A program made the position numbers and the translations under genes. The notes under the pieces were generated by a model. It saw only the letters and a list, made by a program, of their open reading frames with translations. It was not told the origin of the DNA and ran no database searches. Shown one piece after another: positions 7,937 to 17,286 of a stretch of 64,000 nt of DNA. The number at the start of each line of letters is the position of its first letter. The stretch's first letter is position 1. Origin of the DNA: Candidatus Electrothrix scaldis (GTDB lineage Bacteria; Desulfobacterota; Desulfobulbia; Desulfobulbales; Desulfobulbaceae); the NCBI GenBank assembly GCA_033584155.1, contig CP138355.1, forward strand, positions 1,302,001 through 1,366,000. Reading direction: 5' to 3'.

Positions 7937-9629
7937 GGGTGCGGCTCTTTTCCTGCAATCTTCCAGCGATTATATCATTGCCGGAACTGCATCACCGTTC
8001 GGCATCCAGATATAGTTCCTGCACCGCTCCTTCCAAAAATGAAAGTTCAGGTATTTTTTCAGATCTCCGCTGGTTTTCAGCGCCCTTAGCTTCAGCACAG
8101 CATCCGCTGATTTCAGTCGCCAACGAGCACCGGTGAGATCCATACGATCCTTGACCAAGTGACGACAAGCTCCCTCTATTACACCGGTGGCGATAGGCAG
8201 TCCTTTCAAAAGAGCTTCTTCATATCTCAGTCGTTTCTGATTTTTCTTGATATAATTCGCAGCAGTATCCGCAGGGATACGTTTATTTTCATCTAATCCT
8301 CTACGTGTAGCCGCACGACGCAATCCGCTCGCCACGCTTTGCGCGTTTCCTTTCAAAATCTCAAGCGTACGGCCCTGAACCCACTTTTCTCGTTTTTCAG
8401 CGTTCTCTTTCTCTGGATAAAGAGCATGAACCGCCTTCCACAGGTACTCGACAACATGAATAAAATCCTGAATAACGGTTACTTTTACATCATGCTTCTC
8501 CGCCTGCACCTCGACCTGCCTGACCAGATCGGTCTGCCCGTCGATAAGAACAACCCATTCCATTTCTTGTTCAGGGTCTCGTCGAAGCGCCTCCCGGAAT
8601 CCCTGGTCAAGGGCGTTTCCCATATCTTCCGTAATCTCCGCCCAGACCCGCTTGTTTTTAATTTCTGGACGCTCCGGTGCGACTTCCCCGTCAATATTGA
8701 GAAGCTGTTCAGGAGTGCGCTGATAAGGGGATGTGTCATACACTGAGACAACGGTCGCCATCCGCTTACGCCCCTTTTTCTCTCCGGGCTGAAGTCGGGC
8801 TTTTTTCTTATCCTGATCCTTTTCCGCTTGTTTTTTGGCGGCGGGACGCAGATCCTGATTATGCATTGATACGCCCTTACCGTCCGCCGTAATGACTAAA
8901 ATACTGCCTTTTACGGACGACAAGTCAAGGGGTTGCTCGTAAAATTCCTTGAAATCACGAACAATATCTGCGGATACTTCCTGAAGTTGACGTTTAGGCA
9001 GTATTCCGCCTCCCTGACGTTCCAGAAACTCCAATGTTTCGTCAAAAGAAGCGACTGCCGTCAAATGCGCTATTTCACTTCGTAGGCCGTGTGAATACTT
9101 GTCGGGCGGCAAATTCAACTCGGCATCCAGAGGAAAAACGCTGCCGACAAACTGCCCGTAATAACCGATTCGTGACAGCTCGACCTCTCCGAAACGTGAT
9201 TCAATTTTTCGAGTACAATCTGTTCTGCGACGATTGCGACGAATACCGTCTTCTCCGAGAACAAATTCTTTTTTCTCTTCTTCTGCGGAACGCTGAGACA
9301 GATATCCCTGCGCCAGCTGCCGTATAATTTCCTGTCCTTTCTGTTGAATAACTGCTTCCACGTCTCCGAAAGAGGATGTGGAGAATTCTATACCGGATAT
9401 ATGGGACGCCAGTTTATCAAGTGCTTCAAAAGACGGAAGATAATGCTCAATATTGCTTTCCGTAAGGTGACAGGGGCTGTACATATGGAACCTCCAAAAC
9501 GCCGTGAAAAAAAATACCCATAATTTCTTACCGTATCATGAGGAGCAATTCAAGCAAATTGTAAACAATCTGTTATTCGCAATCGAAATTTTATCAATAT
9601 GTTAACCTTGTATCAAAGGAGCCGCACCC
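7937..9629 (-). mobile_element. Full-length ISKra4-family element
   Basis: The ends are inverted repeats: GGGTGCGGCTCTTTT at the left and, in reverse complement, GGGTGCGGCTCCTTT at the right. This gives 1693 bp around one intact transposase gene. The flanks do not share a target duplication: left is a truncated IS5-like copy, right a truncated IS1634-like gene. One side has therefore been rearranged since insertion, or it transposed without duplication. Confidence 0.85.
7970..9484 (-). CDS. ISKra4-family transposase, intact
   Basis: The 504-residue protein has the expected layout. A Lys/Arg-rich N-terminal half with GEDGIRRNRRRTDCTRKIESRFG leads into the catalytic region: ILVITADGKGV around residue 195, VVLIDGQTDLV around 315, and ATGVIEGACRHLVKDRMD around 430. 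GGAGG lies seven bases before the ATG. An almost identical but N-terminally truncated copy is present at 1672-2147. No frameshift is seen, so the element could be active. Confidence 0.9.
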   Translation of the reverse strand: MYSPCHLTESNIEHYLPSFEALDKLASHISGIEFSTSSFGDVEAVIQQKGQEIIRQLAQGYLSQRSAEEEKKEFVLGEDGIRRNRRRTDCTRKIESRFGEVELSRIGYYGQFVGSVFPLDAELNLPPDKYSHGLRSEIAHLTAVASFDETLEFLERQGGGILPKRQLQEVSADIVRDFKEFYEQPLDLSSVKGSILVITADGKGVSMHNQDLRPAAKKQAEKDQDKKKARLQPGEKKGRKRMATVVSVYDTSPYQRTPEQLLNIDGEVAPERPEIKNKRVWAEITEDMGNALDQGFREALRRDPEQEMEWVVLIDGQTDLVRQVEVQAEKHDVKVTVIQDFIHVVEYLWKAVHALYPEKENAEKREKWVQGRTLEILKGNAQSVASGLRRAATRRGLDENKRIPADTAANYIKKNQKRLRYEEALLKGLPIATGVIEGACRHLVKDRMDLTGARWRLKSADAVLKLRALKTSGDLKKYLNFHFWKERCRNYIWMPNGDAVPAMI

Positions 9630-10204
9630 AATGGCGTTCCCAGAGGATCCAGAGCAGCACTCATCAATTTTATTTGTGGTAATTTGGCATTGTCTTTGCT
9701 GTGACCGAATTGTACCAATCCATCTTCCGTGATTTCTTGATCTGCAGAAACTGTAGTTGCATCACATCGGATTGTTTCCGGCTCCAGATTATATACCTCT
9801 ATCGTCTGTTGATTGAGATCCGCTTCTATCTTTGACCAGCATGTGTTATTGCTTAAATGTCTGAGAAGATGGGCCAAACGGTCATCACTGAAATCTAGTG
9901 GCACTACCGGCTGATCCGCCAAAAAGCTCAATGTGTGTTGCATTTCCTGGACATACTCACTCATCGAGACTTTGCGATGATCCCCTTCAGTTATGATATA
10001 GGCCATCCATATGACGGTGGTCCATCCCCAGCTGAGTTGTCTCTGATTTCCATGTTGAGGAATATGCCTGTCGATGATTTCCCGAAGGCCCATCCTGATC
10101 ATTTGTGCTATAAGCAGAGGGATATCATCCACTCGCTCTGTGATGATTTGAAGTTTGTCTTTGTCGAAAACGCCTTGCTCTTCTGATGTCAAATTCGCTA
10201 TCAT
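9630..10204 (-). pseudogene. IS1634-family transposase, 3'-truncated by ISKra4
   Basis: The N-terminal ~190 codons match the DUF4277-type start of IS1634 transposases: DDIPLLIAQMIRMGL, ITEGDHRKVSMSEYV, LDFSDDRLAHLL, then the first catalytic region IRCDATTVS and QFGHSKDN. The frame runs into the ISKra4 terminal repeat at 9629 and stops after eight foreign codons. Most of the DDE domain is absent. A GGGTCTGTTTGAAATTTT motif near 10263 may be part of the old element end. Confidence 0.8.
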
Positions 10205-10315
10205 TTCAGTGTTATTTATGATTATAGAAAAAGGAGTTTCAACTCAATCTCATACCAAAATAGGGTCTGTTTGAAATTTTACAAGCCCGATTCAGAATTA
10301 ATTTTTCCAAATTTA

Positions 10316-10334
10316 AAATGAGCGAATGGGGAGA
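10316..10334. repeat. 19-bp inverted repeat partner bounding the IS island
   Basis: AAATGAGCGAATGGGGAGA at 10316-10334 is found in exact reverse complement at 1632-1650. The two copies lie near the outer edges of the IS island. Neither lies inside a recognised element. They may be ends of an element too degraded to recognise, or chromosomal sequence duplicated during rearrangement. Confidence 0.6.
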
Positions 10335-10436
10335 TTGTACTTTGGCATAATGGCCGAACTTAGAACCAAGCCCGTAAAGTAGATCTCAGGGTAAAGTTGA
10401 CAGGTCACTTTATTGTTTTCGGTCGATGGGGGAAAT

Positions 10437-10829
10437 CTATTCACGCAGCAAAGAAATTCCAGTACAGTCAAGGGGGATCTTGTTTGTATCTATCTTAAAC
10501 TCATCCCAAAAAGGAAATGTTCTGCATTGCTCCGGCCTGTTTTTGTATTCTGTGCAGCAATGATCAATAGGGTCAAAGAAGCAGCAGAGGTGTTCTCCAT
10601 TGAGTAGGCGTTCTTTAAGGGATAATTTGCCATTAATTGATCTGACATATTGCCGGGCAAAGGCGTCCGGTGATATTCCCCTTGCCTTTGCCATATTTTC
10701 CAGTTCTTCCATGTTGAGCCAGATATACCCTTGGCTGCCTCGGCAACATTTTCCTCCGCAGTCAGTACAGGCATCGCTATTGAAAAAATAGGGAAAGTCG
10801 TTATGGTAATGAAGATTTTTTTGAGGCAT
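10437..10829 (-). CDS. YkgJ-family cysteine-cluster protein
   Basis: This small protein of 130 residues has the Cys pattern of the YkgJ/UPF0153 family: CTDCGGKCCRG near residue 20, LCCFFDP near 82, then CTEYKNRPEQCRTFPFW near 92-107. Members are presumed to bind Zn or an Fe-S cluster; the reaction is unknown. There is no signal peptide, so it should be cytoplasmic. It stands alone between the IS island and the Bat operon, with about 230 bases without a gene on either side. Those stretches show no clear structures. Confidence 0.85.
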   Translation of the reverse strand: MPQKNLHYHNDFPYFFNSDACTDCGGKCCRGSQGYIWLNMEELENMAKARGISPDAFARQYVRSINGKLSLKERLLNGEHLCCFFDPIDHCCTEYKNRPEQCRTFPFWDEFKIDTNKIPLDCTGISLLRE

Positions 10830-11088
10830 ATACTTTGATATTTGCTTGTTGGCGGAAAATGTGCTGTTTTACCTGGTATGTGAAGGTGCTCCTCTCTAAA
10901 CAGGTAAAAAAGAGAAAAAATCGCAAAACATAACACTGGTGAAAAAATACTGTCAATGATTTCTGCTGAGTGGTAGAAAGAAAAAGCGATCTTATTAAGT
11001 GAGAGGAGTCCTGAGCAAAGAATAATGACTTCCTGGGAGGATAACAGGAAGAGATGGCTCCTGAACGTTGCTTGTGGAGTTTTGTCTG

Positions 11089-13122
11089 ATGTCCCTGATA
11101 CCTACTTTTGCTGAACCTTTTTGGCTGTTGATTGGTTGTGTTTGCTGTGTAGCGGTCTTATTCTTTCTTTTGCTCAATACACGGCGGAGAAAAAAAGACC
11201 TGGAGAAATTTGTTGCGCCAAAGCTTCTGAGAGGATTGACAGGGAATGTGTCCCGCTCTCGTCGGCGCATGAAAAATATTGTTTTTGTTCTCGGGTTAGC
11301 CTTTCTTTTTCTTGCCTTAGCCAGGCCCCAATATGGAGAACGCTGGATTGAGGTCCGGCGTAAGGGGATTGATATCCTTATTGGTGTGGATGTGTCCAAG
11401 TCCATGCTTGTGCAGGATATCAAGCCGAGCCGTTTGGAAAGGTCCAAATTGGCTATCCGTGATTTTGTTGCTAAATTAGAGGGAGATCGGGTGGGCCTGC
11501 TACCTTTTGCCGGAAGCGCCTTTCTCATGTGTCCGCTCACAACGGATTACGATGCCTTTACGGCTTCCCTGGATACCCTGGATGTGAACAGTATCCCGAA
11601 AGGAGGGACTGATATCGGGGCTGCAATCAGGCAAGGGGCAGAGATCTTATCCAATGAAACCAATCATAAAATTCTGGTTTTGGTCACTGATGGTGAGGAT
11701 CTCAGTGAGGACGCGCTGAAAGCTGCTGAAGAGGCCAAAGGGCATAATATGACAGTCTATGCCCTTGGTGTGGGGACACCGGAGGGCGAACTTGTTCCTG
11801 CCTCAGAAGGGCAGATCGGGCGTTTTGTGAAAGATGAGCAGGGAAATTTTATTACCTCCAGATTGGATGAGCAAACGTTGACCAGCCTTGCGGAGACCAC
11901 GAGTGGACTTTATGTGCCTCTGGGCAATATGGGGCAGGGGTTTGATGTTATTTATGAGCGAAAACTCTCCTTAATTCCTCAGGAAGAGCATGGGCAACGG
12001 AGGCGTAAAATTCCTATAGAGCGTTTTCCTTGGCCCGTGGCCATGTCGGTGCTTTTTTTAGGAGTGGAGTTCCTTTTATCTGGGCGAAAAAGTGATTTGG
12101 CCTTGCGCTTACCCTTTGTGAAGACAGCAGGCAGGCGAAAGAAGCGGAGCACAACAGGCGTACGTCTTGGGGTGGCAATAACGACATTTGCTACGCTTGC
12201 CACATTGGGCGGTGTATTACTGCCTCAAGCACAGGCTTCAGAAGGGGAAGAGCTTTTTCATGCCGGTGATTATGCCGGAGCAGCGGCCTATTATCAAAAA
12301 AAACTGGAAAATGAGAAGAGCGACCCTGCCTTATATTTTAATCTAGGGGGGGCCCTCTATCGTCAGGAGAAGTATGAGCAGGCGGCAGGTGCTTTTACGC
12401 AGGCCTTGTTGACAGATGACCTCTCACTTCAGGCCCGGAGTTATTATAATCGTGGGAATAGCCAGTTTTTTCTCGGTGCATCAGCCGCAGGAAAGGATAA
12501 GGAACAGGCTTTGACTTTGTGGAATGAGGCCAAGAAATCTTTTGAGTCGGCCCTGAAGTTGGAGCCGGAGGACAAGGCGGCTGCCCATAACCTGGAGATG
12601 GTGAAGAAGAAGATGGATCAGCTCAAGGAGCAGATGAACCAATCCGGGCAGCAATCTGATAAACCGCAGGAAGGAAAAGAGGGCGAGCAGAAAAAGGACG
12701 AGAAGCAGCAGGGCTCAGAGCAACAAAAGAATCAGGGCGAACAGGGAGAGCAAGGAGAGCAGAGCGGTTCTCCAGATGAAAAGAACGACGCTGGGCAGCA
12801 GGATCAGGAAGCGGCAGAGCAGCAAGAAAAGAAGGAAAAACAGCAGCATGATACTGAGCAGAACGCTGCCTCAGAGGCCGAGCAGAACAAGGAGACGCCT
12901 ACCGCAGAAGATATTCAGAAAGCCGCAGCTGCCCAGGAGAAGCAGGGGGCGCAGCCGGATAAGGACAAACAGATGAGTGCCGAGGATATGGAGCGTCGCA
13001 TGATGGGGAAGATGACCGAAGAGGAGGCAAAAAATCTGTTGGATAGCCTAAAGGAAGAGCAGGGTGAATTGAATTTCCTTCCTCAGGGAGGGAGCAATGA
13101 CTCTGTGGATAAAGATTGGTGA
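11089..13122 (+). CDS. BatB-BatC fusion: vWA membrane protein with TPR tail
   Basis: The N-terminal half is a BatA/BatB-type protein: membrane helices near residues 10-28 and 55-75, a von Willebrand A domain (about 85-290) with the metal site DVSKS and VTDGED, and another helix near 320-340. After a basic stretch and a hydrophobic segment, residues about 390-515 form TPR repeats as in BatC. The tail (about 520-670) is very rich in Gln, Glu and Lys and ends with LNFLPQGGSNDS. Bat proteins are linked to oxygen or stress tolerance in Bacteroides and Leptospira. The ATG at 11089 is preferred over a TTG at 11068. batD follows ten bases later. Confidence 0.88.
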   Translation: MSLIPTFAEPFWLLIGCVCCVAVLFFLLLNTRRRKKDLEKFVAPKLLRGLTGNVSRSRRRMKNIVFVLGLAFLFLALARPQYGERWIEVRRKGIDILIGVDVSKSMLVQDIKPSRLERSKLAIRDFVAKLEGDRVGLLPFAGSAFLMCPLTTDYDAFTASLDTLDVNSIPKGGTDIGAAIRQGAEILSNETNHKILVLVTDGEDLSEDALKAAEEAKGHNMTVYALGVGTPEGELVPASEGQIGRFVKDEQGNFITSRLDEQTLTSLAETTSGLYVPLGNMGQGFDVIYERKLSLIPQEEHGQRRRKIPIERFPWPVAMSVLFLGVEFLLSGRKSDLALRLPFVKTAGRRKKRSTTGVRLGVAITTFATLATLGGVLLPQAQASEGEELFHAGDYAGAAAYYQKKLENEKSDPALYFNLGGALYRQEKYEQAAGAFTQALLTDDLSLQARSYYNRGNSQFFLGASAAGKDKEQALTLWNEAKKSFESALKLEPEDKAAAHNLEMVKKKMDQLKEQMNQSGQQSDKPQEGKEGEQKKDEKQQGSEQQKNQGEQGEQGEQSGSPDEKNDAGQQDQEAAEQQEKKEKQQHDTEQNAASEAEQNKETPTAEDIQKAAAAQEKQGAQPDKDKQMSAEDMERRMMGKMTEEEAKNLLDSLKEEQGELNFLPQGGSNDSVDKDW

Positions 13123-13132
13123 TGAAGCTTTA

Positions 13133-15028
13133 ATGAATTCATTTTTTAAGAACAGGAACTGGGAAATGCGTGTTCTTTTGTTTTTCGTTGTGCTGAGTTG
13201 CTTTTTCTCCGTATTCTCTGCTGTAACCACGCTTGCCGCAGATGTTCAGGTAACAGCGGAGATTAATCCCACAAGTTTTTCCGAGGATCAGGCGGCCAGC
13301 TTTGTTCTGACGGTGAGCGGTGCCCGGTCAGCAGAACCAAAGATGCCTCGAACTGAAGGTCTGCATTTTGTTTATCAGGGGCAGAGCAGTCAGACCTCCT
13401 GGGTTAATGGGGAAGTTTCTTCAGCAATATCGTATAATTTTTTGGTTCAGGCTGAAAAACCTGGCAAGTTCACTATTCCACCTGTCAACGTCACGATCAA
13501 AGGCGAAACCTATACCACTGAGTCTGTGCAGTGTACGGTGTTGCCCACCCAAAATGCTGGAGGGCAGATCCGGGGAAACTCTGGGGGAGCTCGGGGCTCT
13601 TCTTCAGGGGCGAATCCAAATATTGTTGAGATAAAGGATATCGGTTTTATGCGCATCGTTCCAGAAACAAAGCGCATGTATTCCGGCCAAGTGGTCCCTT
13701 TTATCCTGAAAGCCTATTTTCGGGCAGGGCAACGAGTCACTCTTAAATCAGCGCCTCGATTGAGTGGAGAAGATTTCCTTCTTCAGTCTTTGGATGAAGA
13801 GCCGATTCAGCAACAGGAGCATGTGAAGGGAAAATTATACACCTCTCTGACCTGGAAGGGGACTCTTTCAGCTGTTAAAGAAGGTTCATTTCCCCTGACT
13901 GTGGAAATGGATGCAGAAGTATTGGTGCGTTCAAGAAGTCGGCTCCGAGGCCGCCCCTTTGGCTCATCTTTGTTGGATGATCCTTTTTTTGCTGATATTT
14001 TAGGGGACTATTCCCGTCGTAATATTACGGTTTCCAGCCCGGAAAACACAGTGACTGTCCTGGATCTGCCAACAGAAAATCGACCTGCTGATTTCAGTGG
14101 TGCTATTGGCACCTTTAGCCTGAACGTTGCAGCCTCACCCTTGGACGGTAAAATCGGTGACCCTATTACAATGAAGATGCAGCTTGATGGGAGCGGTAAT
14201 TTTGCTTTAGTTCAGGCACCGGCACTGAGCGACGAACAAGGTTGGAAAACCTATCCAGCCTCAGGCTCGGTGAAAGATTTAGGTGGAGGAAAGGGTGAAA
14301 AGACCTTTGAGCAAGCTCTTATCCCCACTGATCAGAGCCTGAATTCCATCCCTCCTGTTCGATTTTCTTATTTTGATCCGAAGATTGAGGAATATGTAAC
14401 CTTAAACAGTGATCCCATTCCGTTACATTTGCAGGCGGCTGATAATGTCTCGGCAGCTCCGGTCGATGCTCAGAGTACGCCGCAAGCAAAAGCTCCCTTG
14501 TCTGCCGGACAGGAGGGGCAAAAGAATCTTGAATCAGCGAATAAATTGCACCTTGCTTCCTTGAAACCTGATTTAGGTAGACTGGTTCCATCGATTGAGC
14601 CCCTATATCATAAGCTCTCGTTTGTCCTTTTGCTGGGAATAGCTCTGCTCTTGATTTTGCTGTCTTTGCTGTTCTTTTTGCGACAGAGAAGGCTGGCAAA
14701 GGATCCGAGTATTTTGCGGCGTAGAGAGGTACAAGGACGCCTGGCTACGCATTATGAGGGCATGAAAAAGGCTCTGGCGAGCCAGAGTCAAAAGGATTTT
14801 CTCCAGCATTGCCGGGCAGCTATTCAGCAAGGGACCGGTCAAGCATGGGGGCTGTCCCCTGAGGCGGTGACGCTTGCTGATCTGGAGCAACGCTTACCGG
14901 TTGAGGATTCCCTACGGGCTATTTTTGTCCGTTTGGAGCAGAGTGAGTATGCGGGTGAGCAATTGCCTCAGGCTGATTTAGAGAAGATGTTGCAAACGAC
15001 CAGAAAGGAATTGGGTAAGCTGGTATGA
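13133..15028 (+). CDS. BatD-like exported membrane protein (oxygen tolerance family)
   Basis: The 631-residue protein has a signal peptide ending near TTLAA, then a large periplasmic part with BatD-type beta domains (ITAEINPTSFSEDQ-like opening, FSYFDPKIEEYVTL later). A single membrane helix near residues 500-520 is followed by a cytoplasmic C-terminal domain. The start may be 13133 or 13166, the latter preceded by AGGA. The gene overlaps batE by four bases (ATGA). In known operons BatD works with BatA, BatB, BatC and BatE, probably as one envelope complex. Confidence 0.82.
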   Translation: MNSFFKNRNWEMRVLLFFVVLSCFFSVFSAVTTLAADVQVTAEINPTSFSEDQAASFVLTVSGARSAEPKMPRTEGLHFVYQGQSSQTSWVNGEVSSAISYNFLVQAEKPGKFTIPPVNVTIKGETYTTESVQCTVLPTQNAGGQIRGNSGGARGSSSGANPNIVEIKDIGFMRIVPETKRMYSGQVVPFILKAYFRAGQRVTLKSAPRLSGEDFLLQSLDEEPIQQQEHVKGKLYTSLTWKGTLSAVKEGSFPLTVEMDAEVLVRSRSRLRGRPFGSSLLDDPFFADILGDYSRRNITVSSPENTVTVLDLPTENRPADFSGAIGTFSLNVAASPLDGKIGDPITMKMQLDGSGNFALVQAPALSDEQGWKTYPASGSVKDLGGGKGEKTFEQALIPTDQSLNSIPPVRFSYFDPKIEEYVTLNSDPIPLHLQAADNVSAAPVDAQSTPQAKAPLSAGQEGQKNLESANKLHLASLKPDLGRLVPSIEPLYHKLSFVLLLGIALLLILLSLLFFLRQRRLAKDPSILRRREVQGRLATHYEGMKKALASQSQKDFLQHCRAAIQQGTGQAWGLSPEAVTLADLEQRLPVEDSLRAIFVRLEQSEYAGEQLPQADLEKMLQTTRKELGKLV

Positions 15029-15849
15029 AACCAACTGTTTTTATCTCTGATTTTATTTTTGATGTAGTGCAGGTCGCGAAGCGGACGAGCTTCCTACTCT
15101 TCGTTCCTTTGTGTTGTCTGTTGCTCTCCGTCGGAGCAAGAGCTGATGATCAGAATAAGCAGGCTGCCGTAGCCCTGTTCGAGCAGGCGAATACTCTCTC
15201 TACCCAAGGGAAATTTCAGCAGGCGATTGAGCAGTATTCGGGCCTGATTGATGAATATGGAGTCTCGGCTTCCTTGCTGTATAATCTGGCCAATACCTAT
15301 GCCGCAGCGGGGCAGATAGGCCCCGCAATATTGAACTATGAACGGGCACTGCATTTGTCCCCGGGTGATGCAGATATCCAAGGAAATTTGGCCCAGGTGC
15401 GGAAGGACGCTGGTCTATATCAAGAAGAGCAATCGATCTTCAGGCATTTTGTGGAGTTACTTGGGGCCGATCAATGGTTGATGATCGCAGGTTGTGCCTT
15501 TCTCTGCTTAGGAGTAAGTGTTTTATTGGCAACCTTGGTTGCGGAGAAGAAAAAAAGGGGCCTCCTGCAATGGGGGGCAACATGCACGTTGCTCGTTGTT
15601 ATTCTCACGCTTCCTCCTGCCTTCTTTCGTTATCAGGACTGGAATGTCGGGGTTGTGTTGACAGAGGATGCACACCTAGTTATTTCTCCTTTTGCTGATG
15701 CTACGCCAGCTGGTGATATCAAGGCAGGAAGACTGATTCAAGTGGAGAGAGAGCACGGAGACTATGTGTTGGTAAAAACGGATAACGGGAAGTCTGGTTG
15801 GTTGGCTAAGGACTGTTTTGCCTTGGTTGCCGATATACCGAGGAAGTAA
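15025..15849 (+). CDS. BatE-like TPR and SH3 membrane protein
   Basis: After an N-terminal hydrophobic segment ending in ARA, residues about 42-125 form TPR repeats (AVALFEQANTL, LLYNLANTYAAAGQIGPAILNYERAL). Two membrane helices follow (about 150-172 and 180-198). The C-terminal 60 residues look like a bacterial SH3 domain with GKSGWLAKDC. This order matches BatE. Translation is probably coupled to batD through the ATGA overlap. It is the last gene of the operon, and a terminator hairpin follows. Confidence 0.85.
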   Translation: MKPTVFISDFIFDVVQVAKRTSFLLFVPLCCLLLSVGARADDQNKQAAVALFEQANTLSTQGKFQQAIEQYSGLIDEYGVSASLLYNLANTYAAAGQIGPAILNYERALHLSPGDADIQGNLAQVRKDAGLYQEEQSIFRHFVELLGADQWLMIAGCAFLCLGVSVLLATLVAEKKKRGLLQWGATCTLLVVILTLPPAFFRYQDWNVGVVLTEDAHLVISPFADATPAGDIKAGRLIQVEREHGDYVLVKTDNGKSGWLAKDCFALVADIPRK

Positions 15850-15852
15850 TCT

Positions 15853-15910
15853 GGGCGAGTGTACGCTGTTGGTCTCTTTTTTGAGACGTGAGGCGCCCTC
15901 TTATTTTTTC
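15853..15910 (+). terminator. Terminator after batE, possibly shared by the converging gene
   Basis: GGGCG at 15853-15857 pairs with CGCCC at 15894-15898, with an inner GTCTC/GAGAC stem at 15872-15887. The plus strand then continues TCTTATTTTTT. It lies between the convergent batE and the 213-residue gene, whose stop codon is inside the tail. Confidence 0.65.
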
Positions 15911-16542
15911 TGTGGCGGACCTCCTGGTGCTTTTGCATTTAAGGAATTAAGAAACTCCAGGTGTTCCTGACGGCGTTTTTCCTTCCAGTAAAGTTCCTTA
16001 TCCTTTAAAAAAGTATAAATTCGTTGCGCTTCTTTTTTGCTTAACCTGTTCAGTTGCCAAGGTTCCGCCTTGAAACCGGTCTCCTCCATATAGGGGCTGG
16101 CATCCTTATATGGGTTGTGATAGAAAAGGGAATCATCATATTGGAAGAAACTCAGCTTCAGAGTGGAGAGGAATGTTCCCTCGCTTAAATGGACAGAAAT
16201 AAATTGCCGCCATGTTTTGTCGCTGATATCGTGTAGCTTTTTGAAAGGGCCTGCCTCGAATAAAATAGCGCGGTGGTAGGTGATAACGAGTATCTTGAAC
16301 CGCCTTCCACCGCGTTCCCGAATAATAAGGGGGCGATCTCCTTGTTCCTCAGCCGTGAACCATTGCCTGATTCTTTTTTCTAAGGGCGTGATGGGGAATT
16401 CTAATGGGCTAAAATCGTGTCTTTTTTTGATGGGCTCCTGCGCTGAAGAGTTGCTCTCATCTGTTTCACCTTCTTCCTCTCCACGGGGTAACCATTTTCC
16501 CAGTTTTTTCCCTAAGCGTGAGTTTGTATCGGCCAGTTTCAT
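15901..16542 (-). CDS. Uncharacterised cytoplasmic protein, 213 residues
   Basis: I do not recognise a family. There is no signal peptide or membrane helix. The first 50 residues are charged and low in complexity (EEEGETDESNSS). The middle part is rich in aromatic residues (FLSTLKLSFFQYDDSLFYHNP) and the C-terminus is basic and helical (EAQRIYTFLKDKELYWKEKRR). It is followed on the same strand by the thioredoxin gene upstream at 16577, separated by about 34 bases, so the two are likely co-transcribed with thioredoxin first. Confidence 0.6.
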   Translation of the reverse strand: MKLADTNSRLGKKLGKWLPRGEEEGETDESNSSAQEPIKKRHDFSPLEFPITPLEKRIRQWFTAEEQGDRPLIIRERGGRRFKILVITYHRAILFEAGPFKKLHDISDKTWRQFISVHLSEGTFLSTLKLSFFQYDDSLFYHNPYKDASPYMEETGFKAEPWQLNRLSKKEAQRIYTFLKDKELYWKEKRRQEHLEFLNSLNAKAPGGPPQKK

Positions 16543-16576
16543 GGAAGTTGTATCCCCGATTGCAGTCTTTGTTTTC

Positions 16577-17029
16577 TTAGCTTTCCCCCTTCAGGGCAGC
16601 TTCTAGCTCCTGAATAAATTCTTTTAACGTGAGTGAGCCACTTCTCTTAAAGGGGTGAACTTTAATGGATATACCGTTAGGGTGAACAACCCTGAAATCA
16701 GGAAAGCCCCGAACACCTTTTTTCTCTGCCAAGTGTCCTTCCGCCTCTCCTTCCTCCGGGTTTATTTTAATCCTATAATACTTGGAGAGGATGTGCCGAA
16801 TTTTTTCTTTGCTCAGGTAATTTTTATTCATTTTCTTACAGTAACCGCACCAGTCTGTATAAAAGAAAAGAATATATGGCTTGTTTTTTTTCTTTGCCGC
16901 TTTTTCTATTTTTTTAAAACTGGAGGCTTTGGTGTACCACTGGTTGGTTGTCACTGCCTCAGCTGTTGTGCTGAGAAGAAATGCGCTGGTAAGCGTAAGG
17001 AACAACAGGGGGATGAAACGTTTTTTCAT
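16577..17029 (-). CDS. Secreted thioredoxin-like protein
   Basis: A signal peptide (about 25 residues, ending TTAEA) precedes a thioredoxin fold. The active site is FYTDWCGYCKKMN near residue 60, a C-G-Y-C site typical of the thioredoxin-7/DsbD-gamma class. The cis-Pro region is GVRGFPDFRVV. It probably acts on thiols in the periplasm, but the partner reductase is not in the window. The 150-residue length is normal. The stretch downstream of the gene start (17030-17280) is without a gene, with a palindrome AGTGTAGG/CCTACACT at 17213-17230. Confidence 0.82.
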   Translation of the reverse strand: MKKRFIPLLFLTLTSAFLLSTTAEAVTTNQWYTKASSFKKIEKAAKKKNKPYILFFYTDWCGYCKKMNKNYLSKEKIRHILSKYYRIKINPEEGEAEGHLAEKKGVRGFPDFRVVHPNGISIKVHPFKRSGSLTLKEFIQELEAALKGES

Positions 17030-17286
17030 TTTTTTTGTCCTTTTAGATTAAAGAGCCAACTTTGCTAAAATAGAGGGAAATATCAATTGGGAATGCATGG
17101 GGGGCGTTATGGGATATTAGTGAGAAAGGCGCTGAGTTTTTTAGGCGAGATTTCCCGTCTGCTGTTGGATAGAGCATAAGCTCAGTAACAGCTTGCACTT
17201 ATTTAATGCGGCAGTGTAGGTGCCTACACTGGTTTTGTCAACAGGAAAAGGGCGAGGGCAGGGGGGCACTATAGAGGTGGGGGTTC

